Numbered from the stretch's first letter, positions 9,547-20,640 are shown. The stretch: 64,000 nucleotides of DNA from Gracilariopsis chorda (GCA_003194525.1 NBIV01000092.1:185779-249778), one strand, 5' to 3'. The notes: a model not told the origin generated them from the letters alone. Translations and numbers: made by a program.

Positions 9547-9794
9547 GTGTGCGCATCCGCTCACACACCCCCACTTACGTGGAAACACACCTCTACTGAG
9601 GAGCACACCCCGCTCACGCGGATACCGATTGTTCGCCTTCACCTCCCTGCGCGAGTCGCGACAGGTGTCCCTGGTCTTACCAACCGGCTTCGCCGTGACA
9701 CCTCCGGGAGGGCTCTACCCAACTGGGTTCACCTCGTGAGAGGAAGATCCCGAACGTCTTTCGGTGTTTTTCCCCTTTGGGGCATTGCACCACA
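9547..9794 (+). other. Short open frame inside the LTR (candidate uORF)
   Basis: A frame starting MCASAHTPP is open in the sense direction through the last ~250 bp of the LTR in all three young copies (here, 2726 to 2460 and 54,029 to 53,745), each ending just past the LTR. In E0 it stops close to the primer site, ahead of gag. If transcription starts in the middle of the LTR it would be a leader uORF. The copies are recent, so conservation alone is weak evidence for coding. Confidence 0.25.
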
Positions 9795-11318
9795 TCTATG
9801 CAGCATTTGCAGTTCATAGTGAACAGAACAAATTTTCGGTTAGAAAGCAAAGACGTTCGGAGGACTTCAGGGGGAGATTTGTTCAAATTCTTTGGAATTC
9901 TTATCCTCATGACTCGCATTGAGTTCTCTAACAGACGGGATCTTTGGATCCTCGAGCCTTTTTCTAAGTTTAATCCTCAGCCAAATATTGGTCTTGCGAT
10001 GTCACGGAACAGATTTGAAATGCTTAGAAGTTCAATATGCTTCAGCAGAAATGGTGTGACTGAAGAGCAGGGAATCGCGCGTTGGTCCTTCGTAACAGAT
10101 TTCGTGAAGGCAATCAATGACCATCGTCGGTCTTTTGTTACGCCATCACATGCCTTATGTGTTGACGAAGGAATGTCACGATGGTACGGATTAGGCGGTA
10201 ATTGGATTGATGTCGGGCTTCCGCACTATACGGCATTAGACAGAAAGCCGGAAAATGGTCTTGAAATGAAGGCCGTATGTTGTGCACGAAGTGGCATAAT
10301 GCTGAACATTGAGCTCAATATGGGTGCAAATATTCCGGAACAAGTTTTTGATTCTGATAACGACCATGGAACGGCAGTCTTACTTCGCTTAGTGCAACCA
10401 TGGTTTGGATCAGAAAGGTTGGTATGTGCGGATTCCTTTTTTGCGTCTGTCAGTACAGCGAAAGCATTACTGGAAAAAGGTTTAAGGTTTACTGGAGTTG
10501 TCAAAAATGCTACTCGTGAATATCCCATGACACATCTCTCCGAAACTACTTTATCAGACAGGAGAGATTTTGTATCTATGCTATCGAAAGGAAGCATTAT
10601 CAATAATGATATAATGGCTGTAATGTGGATGGACAGAGAAAGAAGGTATTTCGTATCAACCTCTGGCACGGTTAATCCTGGCTGTCCTATTATTCGAGAA
10701 AGGTGAAGACGGGAGGGAAATATTTCTAAGAAAGTGGAAATGGAGGTCGCAATTCCCGAAGTGTGTGAAGAGTATTACAAAAACTGTTCAATGGTTGATC
10801 ACCATAACAGATGCAGACAAGATGATCTGAATCTGGAGAAGAAAATTGAAGTGAAAGAGTGGTCATTTCGAGTGAACTGCTCTCTTTTATCGATTTGTAT
10901 TGTGGACGCCTGGAAGTTGTACAAAGCCGCAAATGGAACCCGAAACGTGAAAAAACCGCACCACTTCTACTTCCAATTGGCTGATGAACTAATTGAAAAT
11001 ACATGGGATACCACAGGTCTAATGAGGAGAGATGAGCAAGAATGTGAAAATGATCATGAGAAGCCAATGTTTGCAGGCACTGGCTTGCATTTAATGCAGA
11101 CGAATAGAAGGAGAAAGAACAAGGATGGTAAGATTACAAAAGCTTTATATCAAGGACGATGCAGTTTCTGGAAAGGTAATACAAACTCCAAGTTTTTATG
11201 TTCTGGCTGCTTTATCAGAAAGGAAAAAGAAGTGTTTTTATGTCACACTGGTACTAATAGAGATTGTTTTATGAAACACATTGAAGAGTGTCACGGTATA
11301 ATGAAGTTCAGAAGCTGA
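9795..11318 (+). pseudogene. piggyBac-type DDE transposase, 5' truncated, one in-frame TGA
   Basis: Cut-and-paste transposase of the piggyBac family, truncated at its N-terminus by the E1 LTR. The frame carries the expected order of motifs: the domain start (FIVNRTN), first catalytic Asp in CVDEGMSRWYG, second in CADSFFAS, third in SMVDHHNRC, then a C-terminal Cys/His-rich zinc region (RCSFWKG ... CSGCF ... LCHTG ... C-x3-H). One in-frame TGA (10,704-10,706) falls between the second and third Asp; the same frame then continues to 11,318 with no other break. No terminal inverted repeat or TTAA flank could be assigned. Base composition is AT-richer than the neighbouring gypsy element. Confidence 0.85.
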
Positions 11319-12834
11319 TGAAGATGTCCACAACCTTGTCAACCTTCGTTTTTTATATTAAAAATCTATGTTTGAATGCAAAAGTTTACAATAAGTTCAT
11401 TTTTTCTTTAGCCCCCTACTAATTCAATCCGCGTTATTTAGACTTGCTAGATTATTTAAACTCTATTACGAAACTGCCCCTTTAACAGATGTCACCGTAT
11501 TCTTTCTGCTGTTCAAGTGGGTGTTATAAACGTTCTGAGAGTTTAAAGATATTTAGAATTAGTCGAGCTTCCGAAGGAGTTTTGGAGTTTTATGAAACTC
11601 AGCGATGTTCGAACTCATGTTTTGTTGCTCGCATGTGACCTGACGACCACTGAGCTGCTGTTATGGCTCATTGGTAGTCTTCTACAAGTACTTAAAGTTG
11701 AAAGACCACCCGGTTGGCCATGTTTCAAGTTCAAAATTTGAAATGTGGGGCCATGCGGATCAGATTTCAATTTTTTTTTAATTTTGCGTGCCGTTGCGCT
11801 GACCTCATATGAGGTCAGCGCACGGGTCCGATAGACACTAGTGTTTCAAGGGACGCAGAAAGTTGTTTATCCCGAGCAGAGAATGCGACGCGAGTGACAC
11901 GTTTCGGCTCTTGGCGGTGTGCTGGTACTGGTGCGTGTGGGGTAGCAGTCGAGCGCCGACGCCGAGAGCCGATGAAGGCGGACAACAAGGTCACTCGCAG
12001 AGCTTCTATCACTCACGCCTATGGCAGCTAGAATAAGCGCAAAACTCTATCAAATCAAGAATCCAAGACAAGTATGCCGAACACAGCGCAATAAACGCTC
12101 TAGCAGTAGCCAACATACCCCTCCCTTTCTGGATGAAGTCAAACCTCAAGCTTTACGCAAGCGATCCCAAACTTTCACATTCACGTCTACGGACACCGAA
12201 CATATTGCATCTCTACCAAATCGCAATGCATTCATAACTTCATGTGCAGAAGTGCAGCAATACCAAGACTCTTGAGCCGCAACATCCATACCAGTCACTG
12301 TACATACCTAGAACATCTCACAGCTACTCGCTACAAAAAAACATTCAAAACAACAGCACTACCAATCCTTTGAGTCCGTATTTTCATGCCTCAATCCTAT
12401 CACCTACTCAGAGCTCTGACCTTTTATTTCTTACTTCTGCTGAACAGATTTGTACATAAAGTCGTGCTTCGTGGAAGAAAATATTGAGCCTGACAACCTA
12501 CAAGAGATGTCCAATAATATATGTATATGTCTTTGTGGAGTTTATTTGCTTTCCAAAAACAACAGGGAATGTGTGAGTGTCATGTTGCACGATTTCACGA
12601 CACCAGACGACAACAGCCCCTTTTTACCGTTATTTGCTGGATAGTAGCTTGAAAACATGTTCGTAGCTCGAGAGTACCAGCACTGGCGTGGAATGTCAAT
12701 AGATAGTAGACCGAAAATTGTTAATAGCAACGTGATCACTGCGCTGGCTGGCAAAAATAAATGCACCGCTTCGACTAAGGCAAGGCAGAAATAGATGATG
12801 GTAAAAGCGTACACAAAACATCGGCCTACTAGTA
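11319..12834. other. No gene recognised; AT-rich spacer with one long palindrome
   Basis: Only short frames without recognisable motifs or start context. The first ~480 bp after the transposase are AT-rich and may contain the missing piggyBac right end. The palindrome at 11,795-11,822 is the only clear structure. Confidence 0.5.
11795..11822. repeat. 28-bp perfect palindrome
   Basis: The arm TGCGCTGACCTCAT is followed directly by its exact reverse complement, centred at 11,808/11,809. It follows a poly-T/A stretch. It could be two abutting terminal repeats of a small transposon, or a hairpin end. No partner copy is visible in this window. Confidence 0.85.
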
Positions 12835-13048
12835 GCAGTACTTGCTGGCTTTGCACGGAGAATGTGGCACAGAGTGCGGAATAGTATCCCTCAAGAAGAT
12901 GTCCTCGTGGAACGGTTGCCAAGTACCCCGGAAATCGGGTAGTACTGTTACTTTGCGGAGGTTCTGTGTCCCATGTTGACGGTAGTCCTGTCAAACTGCG
13001 AGCTTGCAGGCATCTTGGCACTTTGGCGGAGTTGTGGGTGTCATTCAC
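12542..13048 (-). other. Chimeric open frame with two hydrophobic segments
   Basis: A 168-codon frame. Its first ~70 codons read, in some frame, through the decayed linker of E3: nucleotides about 12,835-12,905 still align with the region before the chromodomain in E2. The rest, beyond about 12,835, is flanking sequence and predicts two hydrophobic segments, around VGRCFVYAFTIIYFCLALVEA and LPASAVITLLLTIFGLL. It is most likely an accidental frame across an element/flank junction. Not recognised. Confidence 0.25.
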
Positions 13049-14934
13049 TAGTGGGGTTTTCCGAGTCGCACGGTGATTGGTGTGAGGCGCACAATCTCCG
13101 TGCGTTCACGTGACTCCCATGGCATGTGGTTCTGAACTGCCTCCTTGCGTTTCGCCTCCCTTGGCTTGGGCCTTATACTGTCCGGCTGAGCCGTGCCCTG
13201 CTGGGTTGGCACCGGGTATCCGGCGCTTTCTTCCAGTGCTCCAGTGTGTTGCGACAAACTTCCTGATCAGGGGTGGACAGATGGCGCCCTGGAAACCCTG
13301 CTCGGGGACTTTGCCTCTAATTGAGGTGTCATGTCTTCCTCAAGAGGTGCATCATCCGGGACGACTGGTTTAACCATGGTGACGACGCCAGAGTTTCCCA
13401 AGACACTCGGTATACTACCGCGATTGTGCAGAGACTTTGGCACTTCGATCTGCAAATTTCGGACAATATTCCCGTTCTGAACTGTTCTCAATTCCGGGGC
13501 TGTAGAGCCAGGGGGTCGGGTTGCACGAGGTGTATTCTTGCCTTCCTCCCTCAAGAGGGTCTCTTCACTTTCCAGCGTTGCTGGTTTTCCAACCCGTGCG
13601 CTGCCCACTATCAGCGGTGTGGATGGTGCTGAGGAATCCGTTTTGACGGGAAATTTCGTCAGAGACGGTTCTGCGACTACACACTGGTGAGGGGTCTACG
13701 AAAGGATATCGGTATCCTGATTCAGGGAATTTCCTTGGTTCAGGGGTACAGAATGCGATGTCGGACCACTCTCCAGTATCATACGGTGTAACTGCGTCGT
13801 TCCAAAACCTTGTTTGGGGTATTGCGAGACTTCATCCACCTTCCGTGTTTCACGGCTTAAATTCCATAGCGACGGTATTACATTCCCATCGTATGGATAG
13901 GCCCCATCCCCCTCCTTACACGGAGTAAGGGGAATCGCAGTAGGATATCCCGCATGGCCGGTATAAATGCTTGCCGAAGGGGTGGTAGTTTTAGGAGTAC
14001 AAAAAGATCTGTTTGGACCTCAACGATCCGGCCGAGCCGGGGGTTCTGAAAAAGTCAGTAAACTGAGAGGCCATGCGTAGGGTGTGGTAGAGTAGTCGGT
14101 CTATTTATTTCGGGGGTTTCCGACATTACTGATTCCGTAGAGACGGGTTTCCCTGTTTCCAGGAAGACCCCGGACGATGGAGGAGGGCCAGGTACAACAC
14201 GATCGCGGGAAATCTGCTCGTGCGTCTTGCCCATTTCCACTACGACAGTGTCGCGGTCAACGGATATCATTTTCAATCGTCCATTTGCCACAGGCGAAAG
14301 CTTGTGACGCTTCTCCCGTTCCGGTTTATAATATTTCTTACGTATAAAGACGTAGGTATTAGCCCGTATGCAGGGAGCACTATCTCGTAAAAGAGCGTCG
14401 AAATCCCGCCTGTACGCGGCTTGTGCGCGTACCATAGCCTTTCGTGCTGCGCTGACCAGTGTAGTAAGCCATTGTTTCCCATCCTGGCGGTAGTAACCCA
14501 CAGATGGGAAATTGTCCAAGGTAGCTTGAGATGCTAACGCTACGGGCGGGGGTGAATGAGATAGAACCAATTCGAACGGTAATACTCCGGTAGTCCAGTG
14601 AACGTGCGTATTGTATGCAAATGTTAAAACATCTGCATACAAGTCCTAAGTTTTGGGTTTATCAGCAACGTAAGAACGGAGAGAGGTCAAAAAAGTCCGG
14701 TTGAACCGTTCGACGTGTCCATTACACTTGGAATGGTATGTAGTCGTGAAACAATTCTTCATTTCCAGAATGTGACAAACATCCTGGAAGAACTTGGACG
14801 TGAACTGCCATCCATTATCGGAGAGCACCAAGATAGAAGGACTGTAGACAAATATCCAGTGCGTTACCAGAGCCTGGGCCACCGTGAAAGCGGTTATCCT
14901 TGGAAGGGGGAGAGTCCGAACAAGCTTTGAGCCA
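12835..14934 (-). pseudogene. pol: E3 pol remnant: integrase core and linker
   Basis: Reads VAQALVTHWIFVYS, LSDNGWQF (second catalytic Asp) and GHVERFNRTF (catalytic Glu), then the C-terminal barrel (SPVANGRLKMI) and the Pro-rich linker with KPVVPDDAP, which matches KPVVPDAA in E2. The first catalytic Asp and the zinc region lie in the deleted part. A stop near 14,646 and frame changes around 13,610-14,050 break it. Confidence 0.8.
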
Positions 14935-16726
14935 TCACGGCTACGTGCCGGTTAATATCCCGAGCATCGCAGAAACGCACCACGGGGCGGGTGCCATCCC
15001 ATCCAGGCTGTTGAGAACGGGATTGGCCGTTCGTAAACGAAACTCATGGTGGCTGAACGAGATTGTTCCCCAAGTAAAACACAGGGTTGTCTTGCGCCAT
15101 TTCGAGCATGTCCTCCGTCATTGACGGTAAGTCCGTGGTTGGTATAGACACAACCTCTCCTTGTCCTAAATGCACGGTGTCGTATCCCTCTTTGGGGGTT
15201 CTATCCGCGATGAGGAGTCACTCTCCAGCACCAATGCCTTGGCGGGCATAGACCGAGAACTCAGAGTTCTTACCCGAAGTGCTTTCCCTTCCGCTCGAGC
15301 GTGCTGAACAAGCTCAAGGTAGGTGATTCTCGGCTTATCATCGCAATAACGAGTGACAAGACTCTGGATTGCGGGGTCAAGGCCATCGATGAACATGGTA
15401 TAACGTTCTCCTGTGCGGTATATATTCCCAAAACGGTGGAAGGCCTTGATAAGACACACCGATTAATCGGTTTCAGTCTTGCCTGAGCGCTGACGAGTAT
15501 CTTGCAAAGCGAAGATTCCCCCTAATGGTGGTATTAGTGGCATAGGAGCGCAATAAATAATGCACAGCCTCCAGCCAACAGTTTTCTCCTCCCTCTGCGG
15601 CACGAGACGATCCTCTGACAAAGGTGTACTGGTCCTCTGCCACTCTCTGTAAGAAATAAGAAGATGCTAAATAGGCTTGTCCCTCATTCATTCCGAGAAT
15701 GTCAGCTTCCGGTACAGAGCGGGAAAGAAAATCCAACACCATAATTGGGTTTTCCCCAGTAAAATACCAGTTATGCAGTGAGAGCTGCCTACAATTTATG
15801 CACTCTTTCATCTTCCCCGTGCCATGGGGTGTACGTTTTAAATAGGAATCTTGAAACTGGTTGTACCAGTATGACCATAGTCTCCGATACAGTGGGTTCG
15901 TCGGTTCTAACTCCCTGAGCTCAGGGTGTCTTCTTCCCTTGCTGCAGGTCCGAATCACACTTTGGGTGGCGGATGAAGGCTTAGAGCGGGAAGAGTGGCC
16001 TCGTCTCTCGTCCTCCGAATCAAATTCAGACGAACTAGAACCATTTGATCCGTTTTGGGATGAATCTGATGACTTCGTAGAATCAGAATCCGAGTGATCT
16101 CGTTTGTGTTTCTGCTTATAGCGGCGCGTTTTTCTTCCAGTTCACTGGTCGTGGTGTGATGCAGATGGTTCCAGATCATCCGGGGATGGTTTATACATGA
16201 GAAAAAACTGCTCTAACGTCTCCAGACGGGCACGAACTCGATGGAATCGAGAGTTAACTCCTTCTATAAGGGTATTGAGTTGCCCCAAACTTTCTAACAC
16301 AGAGTTGACGTCAGACCTTAAGATACGAAGATCCTCTGCGACCAGCTTTGTGGGAGTGTCCATCACCACCTCACGGATGGTTTGTAATTCCCCCACAAGG
16401 GTGTCGTGGGTGGTCCACAATACGTGAATCTGAGATTCCAGGGAATCCCCGTGGGGGGTGTTCTCGCCCGTCAAACTGGGTTCAGGTGCGGCGGCAGCCA
16501 CGGCCGGAGCCAAAAGAGCACCATCCAAGGCATTCGAAAACGGAGTCGAAGTGGAGTTCCGGAGATCCCGTGGTAGGTTTGAAGTCCTAGAAGAGGCACC
16601 CCCAGCATGGCTGGGTTTAGGCCGAGTCGGGATCCGAGAAACGAATCAAACTTCGGGATTGTCTTCACCAATGCAGGAGCGGCTGCGCGTAGTTACAGGC
16701 TCCGCAGAGGAGGGCTTCCTGGACAT
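14935..16726 (-). pseudogene. gag: E3 gag remnant
   Basis: Starts MSRKPSSAEPV at 16,726, equivalent to the E0 gag start, but several frameshifts and stops follow. Recognisable blocks include the ELxxLRSDVNSVLESLGQ region, the YFTGENPIMVLDFLSR capsid segment and the FIDGLDPAIQSLVTRY segment. It ends before the zinc knuckle: at about 14,935 gag sequence passes straight into integrase sequence, marking the internal deletion. Confidence 0.8.
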
Positions 16727-16834
16727 GAGGGCCAACCGTTAGGACGGGAAAACAACGGAACTTCCGGAAAACAAGCAAAAGGAACAAAACCTCGAAAGAA
16801 TGTTAGGAACAGAGGTGCAGTGGTTGAATTGCCA

Positions 16835-17130
16835 ATACGCAGGTTGTGATCCCTTGTTCGGGGAAGGTTTACTGGTGAGATGGCAACTCGCCGGCGCACT
16901 AAGTACTAACCGCCCCAGAAATGGGTGTAAAAATAATAAGTAGAATTAACTAAACTACTCCCCTTTGGTGGTTCATGCCCACTACTGTGACCAACCGACA
17001 ATGGAATCTTCCGTGTCTGACGTGTAAAGTCCACTATTAGTGGTCGTAGTTTATGCAATGACTATAGTACCGAAACATTCGGGAAATCAACCAAGTACCA
17101 ACAATCCCTCCCTTAGGGCATTGCACTTCA
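16835..17130 (-). repeat. LTR remnant of E3 (first ~296 bp only)
   Basis: Diverged but alignable with 3282 to about 2985 of the E0 LTR, including the ATGGGTGTRAAAATAATAA block and GTACTTAGTGC. The remaining ~500 bp of LTR and the primer site are missing. The leader before gag (about 16,730-16,825) is retained, so a second small deletion removed the LTR end plus primer site. Confidence 0.75.
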
Positions 17131-17135
17131 GGTCA

Positions 17136-18279
17136 AGCTGTTTGACGATGTTCCTTACCATTTGTGGTACAAACCAAAGACTTTATTTGTCGTACGATTT
17201 TCAGAGAAGAAAACCGCTACGCAGGTAACCCACTCTGCGGCAACAAGCGACCAATAACCTGATTTCAGATCACCAATGATTTGGGAACTTATATAAGATA
17301 AACAGGGGGGAGGTTCCAGGAAACTCCCCTTGGGTACCTCAACCTGACGCCGCCATGCTGGTAATGCTGCGAAATGACCACTGGACGTTTGCGGGAGATA
17401 CTGTTCGGTTTCGATATTGGTGTAGGGAATCAAATACCCATGTCTATAACGCGCCTTGCGCTCAAACTGAATCTTCTCGGAGAACGCCGCTTGCATTTCA
17501 GAACGTCGGAGGAACCGAAACTCTGCAGGGATGATGGGCCTCGCTGAACAGACCCTACTGGACTCGATGGTTACTTGCTTTGCGGTTTCAAAGTGTGCCG
17601 TATCGAAATGCGCCAAGTTATCCCCATAAGATACTTCGCCATAGGTGCTATACCTCGAAACGTCGAATTTATATTCAGTGGGAATCAAATGTTGAATTGG
17701 AGTACGCATGAGCCATTTATACGCAAGTCTCTTCAATTCTTCTGGGGCCCTATCCAGGTTCTCTCCACAGCGGAGGTCTATCCCTAGAAGGTTAGGATAC
17801 AAAGCAATGCGCCCCTGCCAATGACCTGAAGTGAACACGTCAAGTATAAGCCCGCCAGGGAGAATGCCGTCGTGTGTGTACTCCTGGGTCACTGGCAGAT
17901 TGAAAACCTTGGAAGGGTGAAACCAAGGAGCGCGGGCATAGATCGAAGGACTCAGTAACGCATCCCGTGCTTCCAGGTATACCATGTGGACCAACCCATG
18001 TTGGTTTTTGACAACCGGAGTACCCTGAGAAGAGCACTACGCACGGATGTATACCGGAACAGTTATCGGAGCGCTACCTTCAGGAAATGGAACCATAGGA
18101 ACCCGGCTCAGTCTGGAGGATGAAGGAGCTATACTACCAAAATGGGAGGTACCCGCTGCGGGGTTGTGTTGGTTCAGATTCTCTGAGTTCATTAACGGAG
18201 ATGAAGAATTGGTCTTGATGTTGTTATTTTTCGTTCGTCGCGTTATGTGTTCAACCGGAAGAAAGTCGGCATCACTCAT
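17136..18279 (-). pseudogene. Antisense gene of E4, truncated, diverged homologue
   Basis: Minus-strand frame beginning MSDADFLPVEH at 18,279, 81 nt from the E4 LTR, and cut at its C-terminal third by the E3 LTR (17,130). It is homologous to the E2 antisense protein at roughly one third identity by eye over about 240 residues. Shared blocks are APWFHP, LPGxL, FDVSxxxT, YGxNL, RPIIxAEFRxLxR, ERxxRxRxGYxIPYxNxExE, ALPxWxR and SGxWSxVxxEW. One in-frame TAG (18,039-18,037) interrupts an otherwise single frame. This conservation between diverged elements is the best evidence that the antisense frame is a real gene. Confidence 0.8.
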
Positions 18280-18350
18280 GAGTAGTTGGATCATTTGTAC
18301 CCGTTTTCTTCTGTGGGTCACTCGCTTTCGTTGCGATGCTTCCTGGTCTA

Positions 18351-19200
18351 AGGAGGGGGATGTGTAGAGAAATGCGTGCACGCATACCATCTAGGCAACG
18401 TGGATCATGTATGATTCAATACCGACATGGGATCGGTTCAACTCAGTTATGAGTGGACCCTCGGAAATATTTAGTGAAACTCGATTTGAATTAATTGGTA
18501 TTTTTGAAACTTTTGTGGGTGATTTCTGTGGTACCTGGAACAGATAAACGTGTGGCAAGCACAAGGATATTGTTTAAGGTTGCCATGATTCACACGTGCC
18601 GTATTATGACGTAGTCAGCAGTGCCGCCAAGTGAAAAAAGATTGTGAACCACAAGTGTGGCACACTACAGTACTAGTATTCTTAGACTATTGTGACCCAA
18701 TAGTACTTAAAGAAGGACGGCCTTGACGTTTCACCCTGATGTAAAGCAAGCTGTATCTCGGCTTTGAGTTTATCGCCTGCGTGGAGTGAAGAACTCGTGC
18801 TGGGGTGCCACCACGTTCGATCTCGCTATACTCACTTGCACAATATCATCAGGAACCGCTGATCTATCTCACCTCGTGGCTTCCCTCCGTTTTCACTGTT
18901 TTTACCGTTCTGGTTACTTTCTATTGTGAGAACAGATAGCCATTCGACTCATTATTAAGTTTTGCCGTCCTGGCGGAACAAGTAACACCCCCACCGCCAG
19001 CTCTCTTTCGGCTTTCCGCACGACCTTCCTGGATGTGCATTTCCTTTTCGTTACTCCTCTCTTTTCTCTTTTTACTTTCTGGATTCTCCGTGCACCGGAA
19101 CAGCGCTCACACGGACCTGTGCACTACGTTGACCAGCTGGTAGCCCAATTATCGGTATCACCTCTGTTGGTATTGTCGGAAGCCACCTCCGTTGCACACT
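18351..19200 (+). repeat. Polypurine tract and diverged LTR of E4 (end approximate)
   Basis: AGGAGGGGGA (18,351-18,360) is followed by TGTGTAGAG, placed relative to the antisense gene just like the LTR start of E1. GTTTCACCCTG (about 18,738) and the pyrimidine-rich block around 19,050-19,080 recur in the same order as in the 8968-9794 LTR. The 3' end is put near TTGCACAC at about 19,200, giving a length close to the 827 bp of the E1 LTR. The boundary is uncertain. Confidence 0.5.
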
Positions 19201-19883
19201 CGAACACCGTGTGGTATGGTGCCAATCTCTTGGGAGGATTTCCTGCATAGGGATATTGCTCCACACTGCAGGTTCTAAGCCGATAGCCAAGCAATGCATT
19301 TTGTCCAACATTGCCTTTCCCTCCGACCATGAAAGGTACGATTCAACCCCATCGGTCATCTCACTGGTTATATCTAACTGTTGATCTTCGTCGGTTTCGT
19401 TAGCGTCCTGAGGAATGTTCTTTTGCTGGCTAGTCTTACTTCTCTGAAGTTGCTTTCCAAATATTCGCGTTAGGCCGGAGAGGTAGATCGTCGTACTCTC
19501 GTCTGCAATGTGCTTCAAATAGGTATCAAAGAGAAGCTCAATGTGAACTCGCGATCCCAATACTCTGCCTAAAACGTTGTTCTGAAGCTGTATCGCTGGA
19601 TACGTTACAGCACAGCGGGCTATATGACGACAGCGAAAGCCTGCCACTGCCTACTCACCACAAGTGCAAGCTCCAAGTAGATCTTGAAGTGGAGACCTGG
19701 AAGATGAATTGGCACAAAGATCCATATAAAACCCATAGATTTTTGTTGGTTGTTGTGTACTGTTAAAAATCTTGGATTCCCATAACCATTGCAACTTGAA
19801 GACCACAACATTTTCCAGAGATTCTTAATATCTAAACCTCCCGTCTGGTCTCCTTCCTCCGGAGACCGATTCGACGTTTGCAT
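19201..19883 (-). pseudogene. Unrecognised degraded coding region
   Basis: Two minus-strand frames (19,883-19,620 and 19,647 down to about 19,205) of about 88 and 145 codons overlap at 19,620-19,647 in different frames. Motifs are too weak for assignment; segments such as HIELLFDTYLKHIADES and KAMLDKMHCLAIGLEP look protein-like. The region is cut on the left by the E4 LTR. It may be an old transposon or host fragment. Confidence 0.3.
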
Positions 19884-19989
19884 CCAGGACTACGTACTGC
19901 TTACTGGGCGCAACACTCAGATACACAAACCTCTACAGACAGTAGGACGAATAGTTTAGGATAAGCTTCTCTAGTATGTCTTTTAATAC

Positions 19990-20513
19990 TGTAGGAGAAT
20001 GACCACCGGGTAGGCGGAGTAGTGAAGTAAGCAGGGGGATGGGCAGGCAGAGTTCAGACCATTGCCGGCCCAAATACTACACGTGGCTAAGCTGGGTGGC
20101 GGTGCGGGGGATATGAGGGACCATTGCAAGTGCCAGGGCATTGTGGCCATAAATGTGATTATGTGGCTAATTTTATTTAAGTGTTTTGGATATTTCCGGA
20201 GTTCAGAGCGCCTCGCTAGCTACATAAGTTAGCTCGAGTGCCGCCGACCTACGAAGAGTAAAGTCAAACACCATCACAGTCTCCTTGACACCATATGCAG
20301 CCAGTAGGACACCAAAGGCCTCCAACCATCGCTACCTTTCTCCCGACCTGTAAGGACTTGAGATAGGGCCCACAAATTGCGCCTCGCTGCACGTTGGTGC
20401 CCGCGTCACTACTACACGGAGAGGTTTGTCACCCCAGTGGCTGGCTCACTGCCGCTACTACCCCCTCGTAGACTACTACCCCAGTTGGCCAAACGACGTA
20501 GTATTCTACTACA
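19990..20513 (+). repeat. 5' LTR of E5 (524 bp)
   Basis: Starts TGTAGGAGAATGACC and ends GTAGTATTCTACTACA. It is the direct repeat of 28,468-28,991 at equal length. Near its end it contains the short inverted repeat GTAGTATTCTACTAC. Confidence 0.9.
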
Positions 20514-20515
20514 AC

Positions 20516-20535
20516 TGGTCTCCCAACCTAGAACC
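20516..20535 (+). promoter_or_regulatory. tRNA primer binding site of E5 (candidate tRNA-Tyr)
   Basis: TGGTCTCCCAACCTAGAACC begins 2 nt after the LTR. It differs from the E0 primer site at two positions only, although the elements are otherwise different. Confidence 0.75.
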
Positions 20536-20640
20536 CTACAAGAACAGCCGTATTTGACCGCAAAGAAAGAGGTTTACGCATAGCACTTCTACCATTGGAC
20601 TATTAGTCGATGCAACTGGCTCAAAAGCAACACCGACCGT

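Larger units (their letters stand above)
3283..9794 (+). mobile_element. E1: Ty3/gypsy chromodomain element, 3' part
   Basis: Plus-strand element entering in the middle of RT (its 5' half is displaced by E0), followed by RNase H, integrase, linker, chromodomain, an antisense gene, purine tract and 3' LTR. It is the inverted counterpart of 53,782 to about 60,400 (E2), with very high identity. It ends at 9794 directly against piggyBac transposase coding sequence, so the element sits in or beside that gene. The flank after the LTR is TCTAT. Confidence 0.9.
8968..9794 (+). repeat. 3' LTR of E1 (827 bp)
   Basis: Starts TGAAGTGCAACGCCC and ends CATTGCACCACA. It matches the E0 and E2 LTRs throughout. 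An AT-rich block with ATTATATATT (9157-9166) is a plausible TATA region for the sense promoter. The last 250 bp are dense in 4-6 bp hairpins. The right end abuts piggyBac coding sequence. Confidence 0.9.
12835..17130 (-). mobile_element. E3: diverged sister gypsy element, internally deleted
   Basis: On the minus strand: LTR remnant (17,130 to about 16,835), gag (16,726 downward), then directly integrase (from about 14,930) and the linker up to about 12,835. Protease, RT, RNase H and the integrase zinc region are missing. It is homologous to E0/E1/E2 throughout but clearly diverged. The LTR start TTGCACTTCA (plus-strand reading) ends at 17,130 and abuts the antisense gene of another element, E4, with GGTCA (17,131-17,135) as the possible target duplication. 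No left LTR or chromodomain was found, so the 3' end is lost. Confidence 0.8.

Noticed and set aside
12542-13048. Membrane protein gene suggested by two hydrophobic segments
   Set aside because: The first part overlaps the decayed linker of E3 and the rest is flank, so the frame spans an element junction; no independent evidence of coding.
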